DNA of 52,210 nucleotides from an uncultured Lachnospiraceae bacterium (GTDB taxonomy: Bacteria; Bacillota; Clostridia; Lachnospirales; Lachnospiraceae). The stretch spans positions 1 to 52,210 of the forward strand of contig CAJUJK010000027.1 in NCBI GenBank assembly GCA_910586705.1. The letters are read 5' to 3'. The position numbers and the translations under genes are program-made. Position 1 is the stretch's first letter. The number at the start of each line of letters is the position of its first letter. The notes beneath the pieces are model-generated. The model was not told the origin of the DNA. It searched no databases and worked only from the letters and a program-made list of their open reading frames with translations. Positions 31,179-41,000 of the stretch are shown here, piece by piece.

Positions 31179-32513
31179 ATGGGATCGAAGAAAAAACTGT
31201 GGCAGGGCTTCGTGTTTTTTTTGGCGGCTATGCTGGTTATGACATATGTGTCACGAATGGTTTATGTGAGCCGGATGCCGCGGGTAAAGTGGAACAACCC
31301 CACGTCTGCGTCCATCCGAAACAGGATCACGGCGGAGGGGACGGTGGAAGCGGTCAATGCGCAGGCGGTGATCGGACTGGACGGTCTGCTTGTGGAGAAG
31401 GTCTGTGTGGCGGCGGGTGACCGGATGGAAACGGGAACGGTTCTCTATGAGGTAAATAGGGAAGACCTGCTCGCACAACTTTCGGAACTTCGTGCGCAGG
31501 AGGAGGCGTGGCAGAAGCAGGAACAGGCAAAGCGCCGGGAGGCGGCTACGAATACGACCCGGGCGCAGGAAGATTATGACACAAATGTCATAGAATTGGA
31601 CAGAAAAATCGCGGAGGAGACAAAGAAGCTGGAGGAGCTTATGGAGGATCTGGATACCCATATGTTCCGCATTCCCGAGGAGGATGCCTCCGACGAGATC
31701 TGGATTGCATGGGCGGATGAGAGGCTGCGGTTTGACAGGGACATCGCGGAAAAAAAGCGCATGATCGAAGATATACAGCTCGAGAAAGAGAAGCGTTTAA
31801 GAGAGGCAGACAGGGAATTAGAGGATGCAAGGCGCGCCCAGAGCGCGGCGGAGAGCGGTCTGGAACTGGGGGCTTCCGGCGTCAGTCAGGTGCGGCAGAG
31901 GCAGGAGCGGATTGCGCTTCTGACGGAACTTTCCGAAAGCGGTGGCAAGGTGACGGCGGCGTGCGCGGGCGACGTGCTGGAAGTGATGATGCAGTCGGGT
32001 ACGCGGATGGGGCAGGATGCGGTTCTGCGCTATGCCGACGATGCGGGCAGCCGGATATTCCGCACGGTGATCAGCCAGGAGCAGAAAGGCATGGTGCATA
32101 CGGGGGACATGGTGCAGCTTACCTTTCCGGGAAGTGCAGAGGAAACCTCCGAGACGATTGATTCCATCGTGCAGGAAAACGGCAGTTACACCGTGACGAT
32201 CCGTCTGGAACCGGGTGTGGGGGCAGGGCGCACCGAGGGCGTGATGGAGCTTGATGCCACATCGGAAATTTATGATTTTGTGATACCCATAAAAGCGCTT
32301 CACAACGACGGCGGCAATGCGATTTATGTGCTGGAGGAAAAGGAGGGTATTCTTGGCACGGAGCTGTGCGTAAGGAGCATGACGGTGCGTCTGCTGGACA
32401 AAAACGAGGACTATGCGGCGATCGCCGACGAGCTGTTGTCGGGTGACATGAAGATTGTGACGGACTGTGATCAGGAGCTGCAAAACGGCGATGTGGTAAA
32501 GGAGTGGGAGTAG
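31179..32513 (+). CDS. HlyD-like periplasmic/membrane adaptor protein
   Basis: A 444-residue protein with an N-terminal membrane anchor (about 7-25), a lipoyl/biotinyl-like segment (AVIGLDGLLVEKVCVAAGDRME, split: AVIGLDGLLVEKV, CVAAGDRMETG), a long charged coiled coil (about 95-235), and C-terminal beta domains. Adaptors of this family link an inner-membrane transporter to export; they normally sit beside MacB-type or RND genes. None is here; the neighbours are import-type permeases. It starts 48 bases after the permease gene and ends before a terminator, so it is the last gene of the operon. Confidence 0.8.
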   Translation: MGSKKKLWQGFVFFLAAMLVMTYVSRMVYVSRMPRVKWNNPTSASIRNRITAEGTVEAVNAQAVIGLDGLLVEKVCVAAGDRMETGTVLYEVNREDLLAQLSELRAQEEAWQKQEQAKRREAATNTTRAQEDYDTNVIELDRKIAEETKKLEELMEDLDTHMFRIPEEDASDEIWIAWADERLRFDRDIAEKKRMIEDIQLEKEKRLREADRELEDARRAQSAAESGLELGASGVSQVRQRQERIALLTELSESGGKVTAACAGDVLEVMMQSGTRMGQDAVLRYADDAGSRIFRTVISQEQKGMVHTGDMVQLTFPGSAEETSETIDSIVQENGSYTVTIRLEPGVGAGRTEGVMELDATSEIYDFVIPIKALHNDGGNAIYVLEEKEGILGTELCVRSMTVRLLDKNEDYAAIADELLSGDMKIVTDCDQELQNGDVVKEWE

Positions 32514-32610
32514 AATAACCGCCTGACTTTTTTGAGAGGGGGGGAAGATAAATCAGAGTAATTGTACGGGAAATACGCATGAACCCTCCGGCAAATCAAT
32601 AGAGAAGGAA

Positions 32611-32641
32611 TCCCTCACCTGCGTGGTGGGGGATTTTTTTC
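32611..32641 (+). terminator. Terminator of the transporter operon
   Basis: TCCCTCACC (32611-32619) pairs with GGTGGGGGA (32625-32633), 5-base loop, then eight T (32634-32641). Confidence 0.85.
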
Positions 32642-32648
32642 GCAAAGA

Positions 32649-32677
32649 TTTTCCAATCAGCAAGTCTGTGGTATAAT
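32649..32677 (+). promoter_or_regulatory. Promoter of the CapA-like gene
   Basis: TATAAT at 32672-32677 with a poor -35 (TTTTCC, 32649-32654) at 17 bases. The leader is about 50 bases. Confidence 0.5.
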
Positions 32678-32733
32678 GTACGCGATGGCAATGAGCAGTA
32701 CGCAGACAGAGGATATCAGGATATCATACAAAT

Positions 32734-34053
32734 ATGGCTAAGAAAAGATCGCGTAAAACCAAAAAGAAAAAGAGAATACGGTTTCACAAAAGTTTTATCC
32801 TTCCTTTTATTATCACCCTGACGGTGGCGGTGGCGCTGGGCGTTCTGGCGCTGGCGGCGCATCAGTGGATTATGGAGCCGGTGAAAACGAAAGGGACGGA
32901 TGTCGTGCAGTCGGATCACGAAAGCGGGATGCCGGAGGCAGAGGATACGGAGGCGGAGAAAGACGCAGCAGAGAATGCCGGGGACAAGGCGGAGCCGGCT
33001 GGAGAGGAGCCAGAGCCGGAGCATGTCTCCAGATATCAGGAGGAACTGGACGATCCCGCCTACATGGAGGAAAACAGGATCTATGCGGTGGAACCTGCAG
33101 AACCCGGCAGGGTGACCATGACATTTGCGGGGGATATTCTGTTTGACGTGAACTATGCTATTATGGGAAGCGTGCGTGGAAGTGATGATATCTCGCAGGG
33201 GATTACGCCCGAGGTGATGGAGCGGATGCAGGCGGCGGACATTATGATGCTCAACAATGAATTTGCCTATTCTGACCGGGGGACGCCCACCGAGGACAAA
33301 CAGTTTACGTTCCGTGCCAGACCGGGGACGGCGGCATATCTGACAGATCTGGGAGTGGATCTGGTGTCGCTGGCGAATAACCATGCCTATGATTACGGGC
33401 CGACGGCTCTGGAGGATACGCTGGATACCCTGCGTGAGACGGGAATCCCCTATGTGGGCGCGGGGCGCAATATCGACGAGGCGAGAAAGCCGGTCTACTA
33501 TATTGTGGGGGATATGAAGATTGCCTTTGTGTCGGCGACCCAGATCGAGCGGCTCGATACGCCTGACACGAAGGAGGCTACGGAGACTTCGCCCGGCGTG
33601 TTCCGCTGCTGGAACGGGGCAAAGCTCATGGAGACGATCCGGGAGGCGGCACAGAACAGCGATTTTGTGGTGGCTTATATACACTGGGGAACGGAAAATC
33701 AGGCGGAACTGGACTGGGCGCAGCTCAAGCAGGCGCCGGAGCTTGTCGCGGCGGGGGCGGATCTGGTGATCGGGGATCATCCCCACTGTCTGCAGCCCAT
33801 CGGCGTGATTCAGGGCGTGCCCGTGATTTACAGTCTGGGTAATTTCTGGTTTAACTCAAAGACCTTGGACACCGGCATGGTGGAAGTGGTGATCGACGAG
33901 ACGGGAATCGTGAGCTATCAGTTTATTCCCTGCCTGCAGAGCGGATGCAAAACCACACTTCTGCAGGGCGCGGAGAAGGAGCGGGTGCTCGCCTATATGC
34001 GTGGTATTTCCGAGGGCGTGCGGATTGATGAAGACGGGTTTGTGAGCTGGTAA
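32734..34053 (+). CDS. CapA family protein (poly-gamma-glutamate synthesis type metallophosphatase)
   Basis: A 439-residue protein with a lysine-rich start, one membrane span (about 15-40), an acidic linker (about 60-105) and an extracytoplasmic PGA_cap domain. Metal-site motifs are present in order: FAGDILFD, MLNNEFAY, LANNHAYDYG, HWGTENQ and GDHPHCLQPIG. In Bacillus, CapA/PgsA helps make or anchor poly-gamma-glutamate; single-gene homologues in Clostridia have no proven role. No capB/capC is present. The ribosome binding site is weak. It follows the transporter operon as a separate transcription unit. Confidence 0.87.
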   Translation: MAKKRSRKTKKKKRIRFHKSFILPFIITLTVAVALGVLALAAHQWIMEPVKTKGTDVVQSDHESGMPEAEDTEAEKDAAENAGDKAEPAGEEPEPEHVSRYQEELDDPAYMEENRIYAVEPAEPGRVTMTFAGDILFDVNYAIMGSVRGSDDISQGITPEVMERMQAADIMMLNNEFAYSDRGTPTEDKQFTFRARPGTAAYLTDLGVDLVSLANNHAYDYGPTALEDTLDTLRETGIPYVGAGRNIDEARKPVYYIVGDMKIAFVSATQIERLDTPDTKEATETSPGVFRCWNGAKLMETIREAAQNSDFVVAYIHWGTENQAELDWAQLKQAPELVAAGADLVIGDHPHCLQPIGVIQGVPVIYSLGNFWFNSKTLDTGMVEVVIDETGIVSYQFIPCLQSGCKTTLLQGAEKERVLAYMRGISEGVRIDEDGFVSW

Positions 34054-34139
34054 ATTTTTTCGCCGGAGTGAAACTTTTCCGGCGGATGAATCGTATTAGT
34101 TACAGAAGGATAAAATGCCAGACAGAAAGGAAGACAGCT

Positions 34140-35597
34140 ATGAATATAGGAAACCGTTACGCTTCATGGATGCACAATACAACCCCGGCAGGATACGGAA
34201 ACCGCGCCGGACAGACCGGCAAACCGGCGGGCGCAGGCACGCCTTTCTGGGGGGAGGATGAGAAAAGTGACACGGATGCCATAAATGATACGACGACAGG
34301 AAAGACGGAGACAGGGGAAAAGGGCGAAGAGAAAAAAGCGGAAGATATGACGTACCGTGAGCAGATCCTTGCCCATATGGAAGAGATGGCAAAAAAGGTG
34401 AAGGAGGGCAAAGTGGAGCCGACCTTCCAGACGGGCGCGCAGTCCTTCACCATAAAGGAGTGGGAAAAGCTTCTGGCGGATTTTGACGACGCGGAGGAGG
34501 CTCTGCAGGAGCAGATTAAGGAACTGATCGCGGAAGTGGAAAAGCAGGCGGCAAAAGAGGCGATGAGAAGGGAAGCGGAAGGCAAGCCTTGGGGCGACGG
34601 TACGGGGACAGATGTGACAAATGTGTCAGTTCCCGGAGCGGCGCAGCCGACGGTGGAATCGGGAGGCAGCGTGGCGAATCCAAAGACGGCTGAGAGCGGC
34701 GGCGCGGCGGCTCCCCCGGTGGCTCCGACAGTCACAGGCGGCGCGACGGCTCCCGCGCATGTCGTACAAGGAAACGATAATTGTACGGATGTGGAGGTGA
34801 CGGACCCGGAGGAGCTTATGGAGCTTCTTACGGGCGAGGTGACCAAGAGCACCTTCCCCACCGACGATCCCGAACACAAACACTGGTTTATCACCTGCTA
34901 CAGTCAGGATGGGATCTGGTGCAAGGAAGCCTATTTTGACGGGAATAAATGGGTTAATAAAGACTGCTGGAAATTTTCCTATACGGAGCCGGGGCAGTAT
35001 GAGAAGGTGATGGCGTTTTTGGAGCGGTTTCCGCAGGACGCGAACCTGCGTTTTGCATCCCACAAAGAGTTCTGGGAAGACTTTCTGGCGGGGAAGATCG
35101 ACGAGAACGATTTCGTCAATTTCTTTGAGACTTCCACCGACGAGAACGGTGTGCCGGATTATACCTATGAGAAGAACGGCTCCACCTACATAGACCGGGA
35201 GAAGGCGAAGTACGCCAAATATATGAATGATCACAGTATTCATGCCTATACGAGGGAGGAGTTTGACCTGATCTGGCGGGCGGTGATCCATGAGAATCGA
35301 AAGGGTTTACAGAAAATTTCTGACTATGACGGACAGATGACGGTTCCGAAAGATGCGAGACCCGGAACCGAAAAGGACGAGGAGGAGGACGACCTCGAGA
35401 CGAATATTATCACTAAACCCGACGGTTCCACGGTGTTAGAGATCAAGACAAGCTACGGCGTGATGGAGGTGGAAATCACGGAGGCGCAGAAGTTCGGGCT
35501 GCAGTATGAGGCGCGCCCGGCGGCGCGGGGCGGCAGAAGTGTGTCGGCAGGAGCCTATGCACATGCGGCGGCAGCGTATGGGAGCGCGGAGGTGTGA
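34140..35597 (+). CDS. Unknown protein, first of a coupled pair
   Basis: About 485 residues, no signal peptide or span. I do not recognise it. The start at 34140 is chosen for AAGGAAG 6 bases upstream; an earlier in-frame start at 34068 has no such site. Regions seen: Gly/Asn-rich opening (MNIGNRYASWMHN), a charged linker (about 40-75), a helical segment (QILAHMEEMAKKVKEGK), a coiled helix (about 110-150), a Gly/Ala/Pro linker (170-210), a Trp/Tyr-rich folded part (about 250-420, with HWFITCYSQDGIWCKEAYFD) and a low-complexity end. The stop is one base before the next ATG, so both proteins are made together and may interact. Confidence 0.6.
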   Translation: MNIGNRYASWMHNTTPAGYGNRAGQTGKPAGAGTPFWGEDEKSDTDAINDTTTGKTETGEKGEEKKAEDMTYREQILAHMEEMAKKVKEGKVEPTFQTGAQSFTIKEWEKLLADFDDAEEALQEQIKELIAEVEKQAAKEAMRREAEGKPWGDGTGTDVTNVSVPGAAQPTVESGGSVANPKTAESGGAAAPPVAPTVTGGATAPAHVVQGNDNCTDVEVTDPEELMELLTGEVTKSTFPTDDPEHKHWFITCYSQDGIWCKEAYFDGNKWVNKDCWKFSYTEPGQYEKVMAFLERFPQDANLRFASHKEFWEDFLAGKIDENDFVNFFETSTDENGVPDYTYEKNGSTYIDREKAKYAKYMNDHSIHAYTREEFDLIWRAVIHENRKGLQKISDYDGQMTVPKDARPGTEKDEEEDDLETNIITKPDGSTVLEIKTSYGVMEVEITEAQKFGLQYEARPAARGGRSVSAGAYAHAAAAYGSAEV

Positions 35598-35598
35598 T

Positions 35599-36465
35599 AT
35601 GGGCATCAGCGGCGTGGGAAGTCGGAATACTTACATTTATAATACACAGACGGGAAAGCTTTCCTCGAAGGACGGGCAGCAGGATGCCTTTGTGGATTAC
35701 TTTAACGGGGATATCAACGGTGATGAGGATGATACCCTCAATGGGTTTGACAGGGCGAGAAAAGCGGAAATAGAAAATCTGATTGATACTTGGGCGCAGA
35801 TCGACAAGAGTCTTTTTAGCGAACCGGGGAAAGTGGAATATGAGATTACCACGGAGTCCGTTGACGCGGTGACTTCCACCGTGCAGGTGGACGGCGGTAA
35901 AATTTTTACATGCTACAGCGCTGGCTTTTTTACCTGTATTGACCCATCCGAACTCTTTCAAAAGGCGGGACCGTTCCAGACATACGAACATAAAGGTTAC
36001 GACCCTTCTGACAACAGTGTCAACATTGCCGTGGGCGATGCATTTGACCTTGGTAACGGTCGCAGACTGCGTGTGGGGGCGGATCAGGTCTACGGCGAAG
36101 GGCACGGATACAAGAACGGGGAAACCGATGAAAAGCTGCAGGCGCTGGCGTGGGGGCTTGGCGCACTGATCCACTTTGCGGAAGGACGGTGGTCCGGTGT
36201 CATGCTCGAGTTTGGCGACAGGGTGGCTGCCGCGTCCGACAGGAGCGACCCGATGGGAGGCACGACGCCTATGCTGTTGGAGCTGCTGCGGCAGCTTGGC
36301 GTGGATACCGACCGGGAATTTATCTTAAACGGTACGAAATGCGAGGTGCGGAACGGAAAAATCTGTGAGGTTGGCGACAAGTGGGGCGTGGCGCGCAATG
36401 TGCGCGACGAGGCGATCAGAAAGTACGAGGAGGAGATGTCCCGCCCGCTTTCAAGCTGGAAATAA
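35599..36465 (+). CDS. Unknown protein, second of a coupled pair, with an EF-hand-like loop
   Basis: About 288 residues, start at 35599 behind GGAGGTG and one base after the upstream stop. I do not recognise the family. The opening (MGISGVGSRNTYIYNTQTG) is Gly/Asn/Tyr-rich like that of its partner. Residues about 34-50 read DYFNGDINGDEDDTLNGF, whose DxNxDxD spacing resembles an EF-hand or dockerin calcium loop followed by a helix. No signal peptide is evident. A GTGGGC/GCCCAC hairpin (36482-36500) without T-run follows. Confidence 0.6.
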   Translation: MGISGVGSRNTYIYNTQTGKLSSKDGQQDAFVDYFNGDINGDEDDTLNGFDRARKAEIENLIDTWAQIDKSLFSEPGKVEYEITTESVDAVTSTVQVDGGKIFTCYSAGFFTCIDPSELFQKAGPFQTYEHKGYDPSDNSVNIAVGDAFDLGNGRRLRVGADQVYGEGHGYKNGETDEKLQALAWGLGALIHFAEGRWSGVMLEFGDRVAAASDRSDPMGGTTPMLLELLRQLGVDTDREFILNGTKCEVRNGKICEVGDKWGVARNVRDEAIRKYEEEMSRPLSSWK

Positions 36466-36536
36466 GAAGAGTTAAGCTGTTTGTGGGCGGAAAATGCCCA
36501 CGGCGGACTAAAATGCCGTTATATTTGGCAAAAACA

Positions 36537-36566
36537 GTTGACAGCCCTGCGCGCGCTGTGCTATAG
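36537..36566 (+). promoter_or_regulatory. Promoter of rplJL
   Basis: TTGACA (36537-36542), 18-base spacer, TATAGT (36561-36566). Predicted start near 36573, the first bases of the L10 leader. Confidence 0.8.
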
Positions 36567-36572
36567 TAGCAA

Positions 36573-36702
36573 ATGCCGAAGACAGCAGGTGCCGTATTGC
36601 CGGCGTAAGAGTCCGCCTGCCGAGGAGAGAAGAGCTATCATTGATGTTTATTGCCCTCCCTGTCTTTACGGGGAGGGTTTTTGGTGTGTCCGACGGACAC
36701 AC
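36573..36702 (+). promoter_or_regulatory. L10 ribosomal protein leader with attenuator
   Basis: The segment CCGAAGACAGCAGGTGCCG ... CCTGCCGAGGAGAG (about 36575-36628) matches the kink-turn-type L10 leader seen before rplJ in Firmicutes, where L10(L12)4 binds its own mRNA. It is followed by a terminator-like stem CCCTCCC (36654-36660) / GGGAGGG (36671-36677) with five T, and by a second hairpin GTGTGTCC/GGACACAC (36684-36702). Confidence 0.85.
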
Positions 36703-36742
36703 GCTCCTTAATCGGCAACAAAATCTATAAGGAGGTAATGTA

Positions 36743-37369
36743 ATGGCAAAGGTGGAATTGAAGAAACCGATCGTGGATGAGATCGCCGCTGCCGTGAAAG
36801 ACGCCCAGTCAGTCGTTCTGGTTGACTACCGCGGACTTACGGTGGAACAGGACACACAGCTTCGTAAGCAGTTGCGTGAGGCCGGGATCACCTACAAGGT
36901 TTACAAGAACACAATGATGAATTTTGCATTCAAGGGCACGGACTGTGAAGCGCTTCTTCCTTATCTGGAAGGTCCCAGTGCGGTTGCCATCTCTACAGAG
37001 GACGCTACGGCTCCCGCGAGAGTGTTGTGCAAATTCGCTAAGACGGCAGACGCCCTTGAAGTGAAGGGCGGCATCGTGGAAGGCATCGCTTATGATGCGG
37101 ACGGCATCAAGGAAGTTGCGAAGATTCCTTCCAGAGAAGAGCTGCTGTCCAAGCTGCTTGGCAGCATCCAGTCTCCGATCACCAACTTCGCACGCGTGAT
37201 GAACCAGTTGGCGGAGAAAGGCGGTGCATCCGGGTGCGAGGCGCCTGCGGCTGAAGAAGCGCCCGCTGAGGCAGAGGCCGCTCCCGCAGCAGAGGAAGCG
37301 CCCGCTGAGGCAGAAGCTGCACCTGCAGAGGAAGCAGCGCCTGCGGAAGAAGCACCCGCAGCAGAATAA
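36743..37369 (+). CDS. rplJ: 50S ribosomal protein L10 with a long acidic Ala/Glu/Pro tail
   Basis: A 208-residue protein. Residues 1-160 are a normal L10 (VVLVDYRGLTVEQDTQLRKQ, YKVYKNTMMNFA, then the L12-binding helix near 130-158). Residues 163-208 form a low-complexity extension built of EAPAEAEAAPAAE-type repeats, absent from the usual 165-175-residue L10. The tail resembles the hinge of ribosomal stalk proteins. AAGGAGG before ATG; under the L10 leader. Confidence 0.95.
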   Translation: MAKVELKKPIVDEIAAAVKDAQSVVLVDYRGLTVEQDTQLRKQLREAGITYKVYKNTMMNFAFKGTDCEALLPYLEGPSAVAISTEDATAPARVLCKFAKTADALEVKGGIVEGIAYDADGIKEVAKIPSREELLSKLLGSIQSPITNFARVMNQLAEKGGASGCEAPAAEEAPAEAEAAPAAEEAPAEAEAAPAEEAAPAEEAPAAE

Positions 37370-37371
37370 AC

Positions 37372-37425
37372 GGTTTGAACGCTGCGCGTTAAAACCCGAG
37401 TCTGCCACAGGCAGTCTCGCAACGT
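37372..37425 (+). repeat. Hairpin repeat C between rplJ and rplL
   Basis: GGTTTGAACGC (37372-37382) and GCGTTAAAACC (37386-37396) form a hairpin just after the rplJ stop, followed by CGAGTCTGCC-ACA-GGCAGTCTCG. The layout parallels 23255-23310 before rplK. Confidence 0.5.
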
Positions 37426-37458
37426 AGACAATGAATAAAAATATGGAGGAAAACAATC

Positions 37459-37836
37459 ATGGCAAAATTATCTGTTGAAGAAATCCTTAGCGCGATTGAT
37501 GAGATGACAGTATTGGAATTGAATGATCTGGTAAAGGCATGTGAGGAGAAATACGGCGTATCCGCAGCAGCGGGCGTGGTAGTTGCGGCAGCAGGCGGCG
37601 ACGCAGGCGCAGCAGTGGAGGAGAAGACCGAGTTCGACGTTGAGCTGACAGAGGTTGGCCCGAACAAGGTTAAGGTAATCAAGGTGGTTCGTGAGGCTAC
37701 CGGCCTTGGCCTGAAGGAAGCGAAGGATCTCGTGGATTCCGCTCCGAAGGTACTCAAAGAGGCTGCTTCCAAGGAAGAGGCTGACGATATCAAGGCTAAG
37801 CTTGAAGCTGAGGGCGCAAAGGTTACCCTTAAGTAA
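37459..37836 (+). CDS. rplL: 50S ribosomal protein L7/L12
   Basis: A 125-residue protein with the N-terminal dimer domain (SVEEILSAIDEMTVLELNDL), an Ala/Gly hinge (about 37-55) and the C-terminal factor-binding domain (EKTEFDVELTEVGPNKVKVI, KVVREATGLGLKEAKDLVDS). Forms the ribosomal stalk with L10. GGAGG before ATG. Confidence 0.97.
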   Translation: MAKLSVEEILSAIDEMTVLELNDLVKACEEKYGVSAAAGVVVAAAGGDAGAAVEEKTEFDVELTEVGPNKVKVIKVVREATGLGLKEAKDLVDSAPKVLKEAASKEEADDIKAKLEAEGAKVTLK

Positions 37837-37860
37837 TCAGTTCTCATATCTGAGCAAAGG

Positions 37861-37902
37861 AACCGTTCACATGTTTTCGGAAAGCATGTGGACGGTTTTA
37901 TT
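37861..37902 (+). terminator. Terminator between rplL and rpoB
   Basis: AACCGTTCACATG (37861-37873) pairs with CATGTGGACGGTT (37885-37897), followed by TTTATTT. It separates rplJL from rpoBC, perhaps partially. Confidence 0.8.
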
Positions 37903-37935
37903 TCAAAATTCTTTTTTAATTTCTGAAAAAAGTCA

Positions 37936-37965
37936 TTGACTCTCCAAGGTGATTTGTAGTAGAAT
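37936..37965 (+). promoter_or_regulatory. Promoter of rpoBC
   Basis: TTGACT (37936-37941), 18-base spacer, TAGAAT (37960-37965), about 90 bases before rpoB. Confidence 0.65.
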
Positions 37966-38056
37966 GTATGGTGCACTATTGTGGTGTGCTATGCTTTTTT
38001 GAAGTGTTGCTTCTGGCGAAGCATGGATCAATCATAAAGAACGGGGTGAAGTGTCA

Positions 38057-41000
38057 ATGGAAAAAAACAGAATCCGTAAGACTGCTGCCGGCAGAAATAC
38101 GCGCATGACCTACGCACGACAGAAAGAGGTTCTGGAAATGCCGAACCTGATCGAAGTTCAGAAGAACTCCTATCAGTGGTTCCTGAATGAAGGCCTGAAG
38201 GAAGTGTTTGACGATATTTCTCCGATTTCGGATTACAGCGGGCACCTGAGTCTGGAATTTGTAGACTTTGAGCTGTGCGAGGAAGATGTCAAATATTCTA
38301 TTGAGAAATGTAAGGAGAGAGATGCCACTTACGCAGCCCCTCTCAAGGTGAAGGTACGTCTGATTAACAAAGAGAAGGACGAGATTACCGAGCATGAGAT
38401 CTTTATGGGTGATCTGCCGCTTATGACGCAGACAGGCACTTTTGTGATCAACGGCGCGGAGCGTGTTATCGTAAGCCAGCTCGTCCGTTCCCCGGGCATT
38501 TATTATGGGATCGGGCATGACAAGATCGGCAAACGGCTTTTTTCCGCAACCGTGATCCCGAACCGCGGCGCGTGGCTGGAGTACGAGACGGACTCCAACG
38601 ACGTTTTCTATGTGCGCGTGGACAGAACGAGAAAGGTTCCTATCACTGTGCTGATCCGTGCGCTCGGCGTTAGCTCCAACGACGAGATCAGAGAGCTTTT
38701 CGGCGACGAACCGAAGATCGAGGCAAGCTTTGCAAAGGACGCTTCTGAGAACTATCAGGAGGGTCTGCTTGAGCTGTATAAAAAGATCCGTCCCGGCGAG
38801 CCGCTCAGCGTGGAGAGTGCGGAAAGTCTGATTATGGCTATGTTCTTTGACCCCAGAAGATATGATCTGGCAAAGGTCGGCAGATATAAATTTAACAAGA
38901 AACTGATGTTCAGAAACAGAATCAGACATCACATTCTCGCGGAGGATGTGGTGGATACCCAGACGGGTGAAATTCTGGCGAAAGCGGGAGACAAGGTGAG
39001 CGCTGAGATGGCGGACGCGATCCAGAACGCTGCGGTTCCTGCCGTGTGGATCCAGACGGAGGAGCGGAATGTCAAGGTTCTCTCCAATATGATGGTGGAT
39101 ATCACGAATTTCGTTGACTGCAATCCGAGAGAACTTGGTATCACGGAGCTGGTTTATTACCCTGTCCTGCAGCAGATTCTGGACGAGTACAGCGGTGACC
39201 CCGCGCAGCTTGCCGAGGCGATCCGCAAAAATGTACACGAACTGATTCCGAAGCATATTACGAAGGAAGATATCTTGGCTTCCATTAACTATAACATCCA
39301 TCTGGAGTACGGGATCGGCAATGACGACGATATCGACCATCTGGGCAACAGACGTATCCGTGCGGTGGGCGAGCTTCTGCAGAACCAGTACCGTATCGGT
39401 CTTTCCCGTCTGGAGAGAGTGGTGCGCGAGAGAATGACCACCCACGACGCGGAGGAGATTTCGCCGCAGGTGCTGATCAATATCAAACCCGTGCAGGCAG
39501 CGGTGAAGGAGTTCTTCGGTTCTTCCCAGCTGTCCCAGTTCATGGACCAGAACAACCCGCTCGGCGAGCTGACCCACAAGAGACGTCTCTCCGCGCTGGG
39601 TCCCGGCGGTCTTTCCAGAGACCGTGCCGGATTCGAGGTGCGAGACGTACACTATACGCATTACGGCAGAATGTGTCCCATTGAGACGCCCGAGGGACCG
39701 AATATCGGTCTGATCAACTCGCTGGCGTCCTATGCGAGAATCAATGAATATGGTTTTGTGGAGGCGCCCTACAGAAAGATTGACAAGAGCGATCCGCAGA
39801 ATCCGCGCGTCACGGACGAGACAGTCTACATGACGGCGGATGAGGAAGACAATTATCATGTGGCGCAGGCTTCCGCGCCCCTTGACGAGAACGGCTATTT
39901 CAGGAGAAACAGCATTTCCGGCCGTTATAAGACAGAGACACAGGAATATCCGAAAGCCATGTTTGATTACATGGACGTGTCTCCTAAGATGGTATTCTCG
40001 GTGGCTACGGCGCTCATTCCGTTCCTGCAGAACGATGACGCGAACCGTGCGCTGATGGGTTCCAACATGCAGAGACAGGCAGTACCCCTGCTCTTTACAG
40101 AGGCGCCTGTGGTGGGTACCGGTATGGAGCCGAAGGCGGCTGTGGACTCCGGCGTCTGCGTGGTGGCGAGAAAGTCCGGCGTGATTGAGTTTGTGTCGGC
40201 TGACATCATCAGGATGACCTGTGACGACGGGGAGAAGGATGAGTACCGTCTGATGAAGTTCTCCCGCAGTAACCAGTCCAACTGTTATAACCAGAAGCCT
40301 ATCGTACAGAAGGGTATGCACGTGGAGCAGGGCGACGTGATTGCGGACGGTCCTTCCACGGACGGCGGCGAGCTGGCTCTCGGAAAGAACCCGCTGATCG
40401 GCTTTATGACATGGGAAGGCTACAACTACGAGGATGCCGTACTTCTCAGCGAGAGACTGGTGCAGGAAGACGTTTACACTTCCGTGCATATGGAGGAATA
40501 CGAGGCGGAGGCGCGGGATACCAAACTCGGACCCGAGGAGATCACGAGGGATGTGCCGGGCGTCGGTGACGATGCGCTGAAGGATCTGGATGACAGAGGT
40601 ATCATCCGCATCGGTGCGGAGGTGCGTGCCGGAGATATTCTGGTAGGCAAGGTTACGCCGAAGGGCGAGACGGAGCTTACCGCGGAGGAGAGACTGCTCC
40701 GGGCGATCTTCGGTGAGAAGGCGAGAGAAGTGAGAGACACTTCCCTGAAAGTGCCTCACGGTGAATATGGTATTGTTGTGGACGCGAAAGTGTTCACCAG
40801 AGAGAACGGCGACGAGCTGTCTCCCGGCGTGAATCAGGCGGTCCGCATTTACATTGCGCAGAAGAGAAAGATTTCCGTCGGTGATAAGATGGCAGGCCGT
40901 CACGGTAACAAGGGTGTGGTTTCCCGCGTGCTTCCCGTGGAGGATATGCCTTATCTGCCGAACGGCAGACCTCTTGACATAGTGCTGAATCCTCTGGGCG

